From Thalassiosira profunda (taxonomy: Eukaryota; Bacillariophyta; Thalassiosirophyceae; Thalassiosirales; Thalassiosiraceae): DNA of 15,659 bases. The DNA is taken from assembly GCA_036939355.1 (NCBI GenBank), contig JALLAP010000828.1, positions 1-15,659 on the forward strand, given 5' to 3'. Made by a program: the position numbers and the translations under genes. This document shows, piece by piece, positions 1-8,372 of the stretch (its first letter is position 1; each line of letters opens with the position of its first letter). The notes under the pieces are model-generated. The model saw only the letters and a program-made list of their open reading frames with translations, was not told the origin of the DNA and made no database searches.

Positions 1-3000
1 AGTTGATGCTCCAACGCCTTTGTGGAGATTACGCCACGTATCACAGGATCAGAGACCACTACATCTTTGGATTTCAGGTAGGTGACTTGTTTGCCGTGCG
101 TTTCATTGTCCTATTTCCCACCATGCTGACTCTTCCCCTCCCCATCTGTCAGTTCCGGAAGCTCCTACAGCGCTCCCAAGACATTCTCGATTCGGCCCTC
201 GTCGTGCGAGAACAAGCTCGGCAGTGTGGGCCCGATTGGAGGGAGGACGAAGTGACGTTTGACACGCTTCCTGCCTCTGGCCTGCTTGGTGTCGAAGAGC
301 TGATCTCAGAAGACTGGTACGCCATATCAACAGAGGACAGCATATCCGCAGTTCTCAACGAGCTCGTTCCCACTGCGGGGCGATTTGTCGGGGCGGGTGC
401 AAAGGCCTCTTCCGAGAATAGTTGGAGGCAGTTTTGTGGCTTGCCCGAGATGGTGTCATCCAACACCGGAAGCGCCACAACCGGTCTTCCGGAAGCAATG
501 ATGGAAATGCTCGAGCAAATTTACCGCCGACCTCCTATCGTCTCCCTGCTCTGGCTCGGATGTTGCCTGCGTGGATCGAATCAAGTCAAAGTCTTCTGTG
601 AGTGTTTGGTCGTTTATTTTTAGCTCAATCGTCCATCTTTGATCCTTCTCACCCATTCTTTCTCCCTTAGCTTTGGTGGACTTCGCTTTGGAAGACGTCA
701 GTGCTGCTGGCACAGGCGCCGCTCTTGACCGTGGCGACAAGGATGCCATGAGTGTGGATGCCGATCACACCCCGTCAGATCCGGAACTCCGCCTCATCAA
801 ATCCTTCGTTGTCGATGACCTGGTCGCATTCATCAAGCAATTCGTGTTGAATGGGCGGTCGAAGGACTTGCGGTCCATAACGAGCAGTGTAGCGCGAAAG
901 CTGGCATTGAGGCTTTCCTCCCAAGACCAGGATCGCTTGTTTACTTGCTTGATTGATGGCCCGTTTCGTGAATTGGCAACGTGGGGGCATGCATCGAAAG
1001 ACTTCTCTGACTTACTGAGGCTGTTGGTCGAGAGATCTGAACTGGACTTGTCTGGCAACGCTTCGTGCATCGCCGCGTCGTTCATCAGCCAAATGACAAA
1101 CATGAACCACCATCAAACGCAGAACCTCGAAATCTTTGACAAGCACGAGACGGATTCGGGCGGCCTTTGCTGTGATCTGTCGGACTGCGTTTATTGCCAC
1201 AAGCAAAACTTGGCCCCCAAGAAGCCCTCGAAATCGGGCAAGAAGTCTGATGCTTCTGGTAGCGCCTCTTCCAAAGAGAGCGACACTCCCACACAGATCT
1301 TCCTGCCCGAGCAAGTGCGGACGTATCAAAAGTGCCGCCTCGAAGCTTCGGTTTCCGCAACTGTCAGCACGGCGTTCTCCTCGTACAATCAGTTGAAGTT
1401 CCGCGTCGCCCTGTCTGAAGTTCAGGTAAACGTCACTGATCCGAGAGGCCGCCTCGTGAAAACGATTGGCGTCTATTTCAGCCCGCGGCAGGTCGGAGAC
1501 GAAAGCATCCTCAAAAGCGACAAGTACGCCCATCTCTGGCAAAAGTGCGGCACTCTCACCTTGGCACGAGGGGCGTCGCAAGCGATTTGCAAGCTCAAGG
1601 CCCCTGTGATCGCAGCAAACCTGAAGTTCACGTACGAGGAGTTTTACGAGAAGTCAAGCAATAGACGAGCAGCCGATGGCTCGTTTATTTTGTACTGCCC
1701 GCGATGCACGAGGCAGGTCCACAATGCTCACGGGGTGTGCGGTAACTGCGGAGAAGTGGCCTTTCAGTGCCGGAAGTGCCGTCACATCAATTACGATCAG
1801 CTCGATGCATTCTTGTGCGTCGAATGTGGCTACTGCACTGCCGGAGGGTTTACCTTTGACCTCACCTGCGGCATCGCGCTCAATGCCACTGCGATCGTGA
1901 CCGAGGACGACTTCTCGAGGAGCATGTCGATGCTGCGCCTTGCCACCAAGCGCCAAATGGATCTGCGGAATAGCTTGAAGAAGAAATTAATGGTCGCCCT
2001 CCAGCAGCAGAGGAGGCACCAGGGCGCTCTGTCGGAAAATCTGGACGAGTTGGTGCTGTATGGTCCGCAGTTGAAACGCGCCCTCCTCGGGGGCATGCCC
2101 AAATCGGAAGGTGTGGACGAGGACGACGACAAGAAATCATCTGGATCGTCCCGTGCGAAGGGCTCCTCGTCGGGCCTGGGTGATAGGGCGTCGTCCTCGA
2201 CCACCAGAGCCAGAAGCAGCTTACTCAGTCTGGCCAGGAGCCTCCGGTCGGAAGGGGGTGATACCAGCGCAAGCCGAGGAGACATCTTGCGGCAAGCTTT
2301 GCTCGGCACCTCAGGTTCCGGTCCCTCTGGCATTGATGCGTTGGACGACGATCTTCTCAATGCCCTCGCAAGCTCTGCAGCAACGTCATCCGGCAGCGAT
2401 CCATTGAGCCGCATCGTTGCCAGCATCAGTGCCCGTACTCACGATCAAGGCAGGAGCACGCGGACTGGCGAAAGCGCTGCCGCGACCTCTTCCCGCAAAG
2501 AGGAAAAGACCAAGCTCTCGCCAGCCGAAGAAAGGCAGCGCCTCCACACGCAGATGCGAGAGGCAGAGAGGGAGTGCTATGAGCTGAATCGGCGACTCGA
2601 TGCCTGGAATCGCCTCAACAAAGACTGTTTGGCAGGCGGCAGCGCGTCTGCCGCGCACGCTACCCAGTCCTTTGCCTTCACGCCGTCGACGTGTTCAGTC
2701 TGCGGGCCTCCACTTGCACATCAAATGTTGTCACTCCTCCACACGATCTGCGTGGAAAATATATCTCAGGCGGAGCACACGGTGACGAGCGAGCTCGTCA
2801 AAATTCTGCTCACAGAGCCTGCATACTTGAGTCCGAAGCTCAAGGACCTCAAGCGCCGGGTGCTCATTACCCTCGCAACTACCTCCGAGGCCGCGTCGAA
2901 CATTATCTTGACAGAGCTGAAGTTGAGGCTCGTTGCCGTGCAAGATGTGACCAGCGCGGAAATTCTCGGCCAGCTCGTGCAGTTGGATTTCCCATCGGTC

Positions 3001-3045
3001 AATGACTACATCGAGCTGGCCAAACAGGTAGTAGAGATGTTGTAG
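1..3045 (+). CDS. UBR4/BIG-like giant protein, 3' portion (5' partial)
   Basis: UBR4 (plant BIG, fly Poe) is a very large N-recognin-type ubiquitin ligase scaffold. Three exons are visible: 1-77, 153-597 and 671-3045. Joined, they give 964 residues with no internal stop, and the gene runs off the left edge. The family signature is a Cys-rich zinc module at about 1690-1845, with CPRC, CGNCGE, CRKC and CVEC pairs and the phrase HINYDQLDAFLC. It is preceded by a beta-rich domain (about 1380-1660, VKTIGVYF, APVIAANLKF) and by a CCDLSDCVYC motif near 1170-1200. A Ser/Asp-rich low-complexity linker spans about 2100-2520. A helical repeat-like tail follows a CSVC motif near 2695. The order matches the central-to-late part of UBR4. 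The stop TAG comes just after this tail, so the C-terminal hemiRING E3 module expected in the family is absent. Family assignment is firm. The catalytic status of this protein is inference. Confidence 0.85.
78..152 (+). other. Intron in UBR4-like gene (phase 0)
   Basis: Donor GTAGGT follows CAG and the acceptor is CTGTCAG after a pyrimidine-rich run. The length is 75 bp, a multiple of three, and no stop is present, so retention would add 25 mostly hydrophobic residues in frame. Splicing is preferred because the sites are canonical and the length matches the other introns in the window. Without transcripts, retention cannot be excluded. Confidence 0.7.
598..670 (+). other. Intron in UBR4-like gene (phase 1)
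   Basis: Donor GTGAGT and acceptor CCCTTAG, with T/C-rich sequence before the acceptor, define a 73-bp intron. The upstream frame hits a stop inside it (TAG ending at 623). Splicing joins T with CT to make a serine codon and continues the frame into exon 3, so removal is needed for the long protein. Confidence 0.88.
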
Positions 3046-3087
3046 ATAGGCAATGAATAGGAAAGCAAGAAAATAGTAGCATAGTCG
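3046..3087. other. 42-bp spacer between convergent stop codons
   Basis: Only 42 bp separate the UBR4-like stop from the TAA of the helicase on the other strand. It is A-rich on the plus strand. The 3' ends of the two transcripts must overlap or be extremely short. No clear polyadenylation signal is recognisable. Confidence 0.8.
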
Positions 3088-5982
3088 TTATGCGTCGTTG
3101 ATTAAGCACCCTCTCTTGTTTGCATCAGCCACGAGCGACTTCAACGTATCTGATCCTTCTCGTCCAAGCGTGCCTAAAGCATCACCAACGCAAAGCAGCT
3201 GGTGACGGGCTCTAGTCAGGGCGACGTTGAGCCTCCGGTCGTCTGTCAAGAATCCTGTTGCGCGGCGAAGACCTTTCTTAGGTGATGACCTGACAAATGA
3301 AATGATACAAACATCCGCCTCGCAGCCCTGCGAAGAGTCGCAGGTCGCGACGAGAACATTGCCGAAGCCCTTTCTCCGAAGTGCATGCTGAAGTGCTGCA
3401 ACCTGGCCTGCGTAAAATGTAATGATGCGTAGTTTGTCGGGAGAATGCCAATCCAGGACCTGCCTCGTTGAAATCATTTCCACAAGCAGCAAAACTGTCT
3501 CTACTTCTGCCTCGTTGGCGTAAGATCCGCCAGGCATCTGAAGTTCCTCCCCACGAACGTTGACGAATAAGTAAGGGCTGGTCTTTGGGAGTTGAATGTC
3601 GCTCTTGTGGGTGTGACGGAGCACGTTGTCCCCGTCCCTAATCGCACCCTTGTAAAATTGAGCACAAGGGAATTGGGAGATGTGCGGATTCATCCTGTAT
3701 TGATGATCAAGCATGATGAACTCGGCTGAGCACTGATCCATTAACCGCTCGTGAACTGATACGCTCAGCCCCATATCCGCAGCGTGGCGACTCATAATTG
3801 TGGGAGGCAGTTGCAGAGGGTCTCCAACCGCGAGCAAACGTTGGGGTCGCAGGTGAAAAGGGATGCAAATCTCTGGTTCGGTCGCTGCAGCCGCCTCATC
3901 AATAAGCAAGTCGTCCACTCGGCGAGTCTGCTTCAGGATGGAAGAGCCGGCTGTGGCAAGGGTGCAGAAGATGACGCGGGCCGTCCCAAGCAGCTCTTGC
4001 ACTGGAGACTCGACCTCGTCGAGCGCATCCACCAGGTTTTGGGCGTGGTCGATGGCCATTTCAAGCTGTGTTGACAATGACTCGTACGGCAGACCCTCCA
4101 ACTCTTCTGACGATTCATGGGCAGCCATCTCCTGCAGGTGGCGCACCAACATTTTGGAACATCGGCAGGCAGAGCCTTGGCTAGGAATGCTCAAGCAAAT
4201 CTTGGTCTGCACTCTCTCTGCATGCGATATCAAGGTGTCGAGAGACTTAGCAGCGTCCTCGCCGCCAGGTTGTTGCGTCACTGCACCGTGCAGCCCCTTC
4301 AGCGAGGCCAGCAACGATTCGCACTCTCTCTTCTGGCGATCCACCCAAGTGTAAACAAAGATACCTTGGAGTGACAATGAAAGAGCTTCCACAGAGATGT
4401 ACTCGGACTCATTTTTCGACGGCGAGATGAGTTTGTCCTCCACGCCCACCATCACAGCGTTGATTTTGCAAGAGAGATTCTCGTCGCCCCTGCTCACGAC
4501 GTCCAAGAATCGCTCTGCGAGTACCGTCACTGCTTTGTTTGTGGGGGCTGTCACCAACAAGCGAGCGCTGGGGTTGGCGGCCAGTCGCCGGCAGATGACG
4601 TTGACAAGGAATGTTGATTTTCCGGTGCCGGGAGGCCCTTGGACGAGGATCAGAGATTCCTTGGGCGACTCCAGAAAGCTTGTTGCCGCCCTTTCCTGTG
4701 TCTGGTTGAGCTGTGGGATCTTTGTGAGGAGGCCAGCCAAGCTCCAATCACGATTGTTCTCGTCTTCGTCTTCATCATCCTCTGCTGCGCCGCTGCCATC
4801 GTCGACATAGAAACCCTCCTGCAGCAGATTATTTGTGCCACCGATATTGCCACCTTTCTCTTCGTCTTCGCTTTCTTCGTCTGAGCTGTCCCCGAAGCGA
4901 ATGTGCGTCGCCCTCTTCTGTCCTAGCAATTTGCTCATGAATGACACCTTGACCATTCTCAAACAGGCCTCCATCTGCCTCACTTGGGCAATAAGGGTGG
5001 TCAACGGTGTTGCCGTATAGAATAATCTCTCATCACTGATATTCTTTTGTACATTGATATCATCTGGTGGCTCAGTCAGGCGGAGATCGTCACGCCGGAA
5101 GATCATCAAGGAAAGTGTAGAATCGTTTGAGGAAGATTGCTTGTTGCCGTTGGGAACGATGCACGCCAGGGCAGAACAACCAGTATCGCCATCTTGCCGT
5201 TCTTGGCGAAGCAGCAATACACTCCCCGGCCGCGTCCACTTTCTGGATTTTTCATCGGCCCTCTGACACCGCTTCAACGCCGACGACACGCTGCGCGGAT
5301 TGCCATTCGAGGTGGAGGATGATCGATCCACAACGTCAAAGTTCAGTATCAGGGGGGCACATCGCGGCTGCCGCTCTGCCAATTTTGGATACTTCTCCTC
5401 CACCGAAGCTAACTCCAAATTGAAACATACACCGCTACCGCCGCGTTTACCAATGTCGTTGCGCGATACTTTTGCCAGAGATTCGGCAACGATGCATCGG
5501 CTTTCCTCCAAAATCAACGGGGCCTTGGACATGTAGTATTCCCTCGCGTTGTCGTACGTACCCGAAGACGAAACGGACGCGGCGCTGGTGCTGGAGGCGT
5601 TGCTCACGCACGAGCTCGAGCGCCGCACGACACTTTGTTGCGTGTTTGGTTGCAGGTGCGACGGGGCGGGGAGCGACGGAACTCCGAGCAGCGAGCGCGC
5701 ACGGTGCATCACCGCCTGATGTGCCCCTCCCTCGGCCTCCGACAATTGTAGCTCCACCGGAGACGAAGCGAGCAGCGCCCCGAAGAACCGCTCGTATTCG
5801 CGCATCGATTTGGGGTAGGGCGCGAGGCCCTCGCGCCGCTTGTGCTGGGGGTGGTAATTGCAATTATTGCCGCGCTTTCTCTTCTGCGGAGGCTGGCGGG
5901 CCCGCTTCCTCGCGTTGCGGCGGGCCCGCTCGGCGCCCCCGACGAAGGGCTGCCCCGAGAGGGGGGTGAAGCCCTCCGCCAT
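3088..5982 (-). CDS. Upf1/Sen1-like superfamily 1 (DNA2/NAM7-type) helicase
   Basis: This 964-residue single-exon protein is probably an ATP-dependent RNA or DNA helicase of the Upf1/Sen1 branch. A basic N terminus (about residues 18-50, runs of K/R) looks like a nuclear localisation signal. An acidic Asp/Glu linker precedes a Q-motif-like LNQTQ. The helicase motifs follow in order: Walker A GPPGTGKS (about residue 449), TAPTNKAV, Walker B DEAAAATEPE (about 692), motif III GDPLQLPPT (about 720), QYRMNP (about 758), SSQGCEADV (about 880) and RRLNVALTRARHQ (about 915-927). A long helical insert separates Ia from II, as in Upf1-like enzymes. No zinc or CH domain is seen, so it is not UPF1 itself; the substrate is unknown. 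The start at 5982 is chosen for its strong context (A at -3, G at +4) and the adjacent nuclear signal. An in-frame ATG at 6135 would add 51 residues. Confidence 0.88.
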   Translation of the reverse strand: MAEGFTPLSGQPFVGGAERARRNARKRARQPPQKRKRGNNCNYHPQHKRREGLAPYPKSMREYERFFGALLASSPVELQLSEAEGGAHQAVMHRARSLLGVPSLPAPSHLQPNTQQSVVRRSSSCVSNASSTSAASVSSSGTYDNAREYYMSKAPLILEESRCIVAESLAKVSRNDIGKRGGSGVCFNLELASVEEKYPKLAERQPRCAPLILNFDVVDRSSSTSNGNPRSVSSALKRCQRADEKSRKWTRPGSVLLLRQERQDGDTGCSALACIVPNGNKQSSSNDSTLSLMIFRRDDLRLTEPPDDINVQKNISDERLFYTATPLTTLIAQVRQMEACLRMVKVSFMSKLLGQKRATHIRFGDSSDEESEDEEKGGNIGGTNNLLQEGFYVDDGSGAAEDDEDEDENNRDWSLAGLLTKIPQLNQTQERAATSFLESPKESLILVQGPPGTGKSTFLVNVICRRLAANPSARLLVTAPTNKAVTVLAERFLDVVSRGDENLSCKINAVMVGVEDKLISPSKNESEYISVEALSLSLQGIFVYTWVDRQKRECESLLASLKGLHGAVTQQPGGEDAAKSLDTLISHAERVQTKICLSIPSQGSACRCSKMLVRHLQEMAAHESSEELEGLPYESLSTQLEMAIDHAQNLVDALDEVESPVQELLGTARVIFCTLATAGSSILKQTRRVDDLLIDEAAAATEPEICIPFHLRPQRLLAVGDPLQLPPTIMSRHAADMGLSVSVHERLMDQCSAEFIMLDHQYRMNPHISQFPCAQFYKGAIRDGDNVLRHTHKSDIQLPKTSPYLFVNVRGEELQMPGGSYANEAEVETVLLLVEMISTRQVLDWHSPDKLRIITFYAGQVAALQHALRRKGFGNVLVATCDSSQGCEADVCIISFVRSSPKKGLRRATGFLTDDRRLNVALTRARHQLLCVGDALGTLGREGSDTLKSLVADANKRGCLINDA

Positions 5983-6221
5983 CCTGGAACAGTGGTAGGG
6001 TAGGAGGGAGCCGCCGCGGTGGAGAGGGTGGCGGATGGATGGGGACGGATGAGCTCCCAAAATGAGTGGACACCACGCTGCGAAAAGGACAGACGGCTGC
6101 AGGGAGGGAGCGACTCGTGCCCCCAGCGTTCGCATCGCTCAGCTCAAGCCCGCGGCCTGGCACATCATGGCGCTGCAGTTACAAGCAATGAATGCAAACC
6201 AACGATAAACATGTAGCAGAG
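5983..6221. promoter_or_regulatory. Divergent intergenic region, helicase / transporter
   Basis: This 239-bp region lies between two divergently transcribed genes and must hold both promoters and both 5' leaders. The plus strand is purine/G-rich at 5990-6040, with closely spaced GG/GGG runs that could form a two-layer G-quadruplex. No TATA box is convincing. It also contains the in-frame upstream extension of the helicase ORF (to 6135) and the upstream ORF of the transporter (6167-6208). Confidence 0.6.
6167..6208 (+). promoter_or_regulatory. Upstream ORF (13 codons) in the transporter leader
   Basis: The ATG at 6167 has A at -3 and G at +4 and opens a 13-codon frame, MALQLQAMNANQR, ending with TAA at 6206-6208. 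That is 13 bp before the preferred transporter start at 6222. If the transcript begins upstream of 6167, this uORF would be expected to dampen or condition translation. The transcription start is unknown, so its role is inference. Confidence 0.45.
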
Positions 6222-8297
6222 ATGGACGAAGAAGATGCCTCGATGCCGGCGCCCGGCACCTTCGACGGATCGTCGACGAGCTGCTCGCTGGGGCGCCTCC
6301 TCGACACGGCGCTCACGGACGAAGAGCGCGGCGAGCTGGTCCGCATGGCCGTCGAGAGAAGCTGCAATGGCGTGGGGCGTGATACAACCTCAATCGACGA
6401 CGCGGGAAGCACGGCGACGTCGGACCGAAAGCTCTGCCCGTACCCCCGCGAGCCGCAGATCGAGGCATCGACCCACGTCGACGACATCATCAGCACCCGA
6501 GATCATACAGTGCACGAGACCCGGGCTGAGAGATGGAGGAGAATACGCATTGTGACGCTATACCTCGTCACAATCACCATCCTATTCGCGGATATGAACC
6601 TGCTGGCACCAAATCTATCAGTGATTGCGGACGAGTTTGGCATGACCGACGAACAACGCGATGTGAATTTGGGCGGACTGATTGCGCTGGGATTTTTCTT
6701 TGTCGGCGCCCCGGTATCCTTTCTGGTGGGTTGGCTCGCCGATTCGATGAATCGATCGCCTCTGTTTGCCGGGACGGTGTTCTTCGGCGAAATTGGGTGC
6801 CTCATGGTGTACTTCGTACATCAGTATTGGCAGCTGTACATTTGCAGGGTGATGACGGGCGTCAGCGTCGGAGGGGCGATACCCGTCATCTACTCGGTAG
6901 TGGGCGATCTGTATCCTGCCAAGCAGAGGGCCTCCATTGCAGCAGTGGTGACGACCGGAACTGGACTGGGCATGGGATTGGGACAGGCGATGGCCGGCTC
7001 CGTCGACAGCTGGCGGACGCCCTTCCTGATCGTGTCGATCCCAGGGTTGATTTGCTCTGGTCTTGTCCTCCTCATAAAGGACCCTCCGCGCGGCGCGAAA
7101 GAGGAGGCAGTGCTCGAGAGGCAGCGTCATCGACGGCCAGTGCCATCCACGCTGTCCGAAAGCGAGCGGAGGACGACTGCTGCAATCAGTTACGGCAACA
7201 AGACGGAGAAGTCGACTCTCGAGAATTGCGGCATGGACCTCAAGGTATCTACTCTTGCTGTGTCGATGCCGAGAAGGCGAGATAGGATTGAGCCCATAGA
7301 TCCAATCGAAGCACCAGAGAATGAAGAGTCTGGACAAAATGGAGAGGGAAGTGTAGATGGGGCCACCAAATGCGTCTCCTGCAAGAGTACATGCGAGCTG
7401 GTGAAAATACCGTCCGTTGCTTTGACCATCGCACAAGCGCTTCCAGGAGCGTTACCGTTCGGCTTCTGCGCCACCTTTCTCAATGACTTTTTACAGCAAG
7501 AGCGAGGCTACACAAAGCAGGAAGCCACTGGAGTCCTGTTGACATTCGGTGTCGGAAACGCTGTTGGCGTCATCATTGGGGGGTGTTTGGGCCACTTCTC
7601 TTACAAGAAAGACGTCCGTGGGCCGCCATTCTTCATGGGGGTCTCACTGATGCTTGGGTGCATCCCGTTCTACTTCCTGATCAACTCTGTGGACAGTGAT
7701 GCATCTGTGAGTTCCCCTTGAGTCTCACGCGCTGTATCTTTGCTTGGCGACTCTAACAGGTCATGCGTCGAATGCTAGATTGGCGTTGTCGCTGGAGTAA
7801 CTGTCTTGAGTGGGATGTAAGCGAAGCGTTGCGTCTAATCGTTTGTTGACTCCTTCAAGCACTCTGACATCAATCACTGTACTTCACTCAGTTTGGTTGT
7901 GATACCCGTGCCTCTCGAGAGATCAATTCTAACGAACGTGTGCCTACCAAAGAGTCGCGGACGAGCCAATGCAATGGTCAGCATCGTCGATGATCTTGGA
8001 AAGGGCCTAGGTCCGGCGTTGGTGTCACTACTTATCACCACTTTCGACCGAGAATCAGCTTTCAACATCAGCTTGATGGGCTGGATTATCGGAGGCCTGC
8101 TGAGCCTTGCAATCATGATTGTGAGTTTGTCTTTGCTTGCAGAGTGAGGCAACTGCCGAAGATTCCTCTTATCTAACTACCTGCTTCATCTTCAGTTTGT
8201 GAGAAGAGACGAGGAGGCCGTGCAAGAGCAAATACGGGAGAGGCTAGCTCTCGTCGACGAGGCTGACACGTCATGTATTGATGGCATCGAACTGTAG
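6222..8297 (+). CDS. Major facilitator superfamily transporter (12 TM)
   Basis: Exons 6222-7706, 7779-7816, 7892-8120 and 8196-8297 join to 617 residues. The N-terminal tail of about 105 residues is hydrophilic. Six helices follow, from about residue 106 (IVTLYLVTITILFADMN). Motif A-like GWLADSMNRS sits after TM2, and GDLYPAKQRA lies between TM4 and TM5. A polar loop of about 100 residues separates the halves. Six more helices run from ALTIAQALPGALPFGF to GWIIGGLLSLAIMI, with a charged cytoplasmic tail. TM10 (IGVVAGVTVL, then ILVVIPVPL) is only completed by splicing, which supports the exon model. The architecture resembles spinster-like or other general-substrate MFS carriers, but the substrate and membrane cannot be told. 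The start at 6222 (GAGATGG) has better context than the in-frame ATG at 6192. Confidence 0.88.
7707..7778 (+). other. Transporter intron 1 (phase 0)
   Basis: Donor GTGAGT and acceptor GCTAG give a 72-bp intron; reading through it gives a stop at 7719-7721. A competing acceptor, AACAG at 7759, is less likely: it would enter a non-hydrophobic frame. The chosen acceptor gives a typical transmembrane helix. Confidence 0.8.
7817..7891 (+). other. Transporter intron 2 (phase 2)
   Basis: Donor GTAAGC and acceptor CACTCAG define a 75-bp intron. Splicing joins AT with T into an isoleucine codon in the middle of a hydrophobic helix. With intron 1 it bounds a 38-bp exon (7779-7816). Confidence 0.82.
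8121..8195 (+). other. Transporter intron 3 (phase 0)
   Basis: Donor GTGAGT and acceptor CATCTTCAG define a 75-bp intron. A nearer TTGCAG at 8142 would lead directly to a stop. The chosen acceptor gives a charged cytoplasmic tail (FVRRDEEAVQEQ) typical after the last MFS helix. Confidence 0.8.
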
Positions 8298-8372
8298 ACA
8301 CTAACAATTAACAAGGCTTCTACCCATAACACAACTATGTATGGCTCCTCCGATATGCAACCCCACTCTCCA
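8298..8372. other. 75-bp spacer between convergent genes
   Basis: A short AT-richer spacer lies between the transporter stop and the HA-domain gene stop. It must hold both 3' ends. No recognisable signal is seen. Confidence 0.6.

Noticed and set aside
5472..5969. 165-codon plus-strand ORF opposite the helicase N terminus
   Set aside because: It is Arg/Ala/Pro-rich shadow translation of a GC-rich coding region, with no domain and weak start context.
5990..6040. G-quadruplex in the divergent promoter
   Set aside because: Most G runs are only two bases long, so only a weak two-layer structure is possible. It is noted within the promoter entry and not called as a feature.
6618..7436. 272-codon minus-strand ORF opposite the transporter
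   Set aside because: It is a shadow of the MFS frame with no start context or recognisable motif.
7757..7778. Alternative acceptor AACAG at 7759 for transporter intron 1
   Set aside because: It leads into a frame rich in Arg/Trp/Cys (VMRRMLDWRCRW) that ends in a stop, whereas the acceptor at 7778 gives a proper transmembrane helix.
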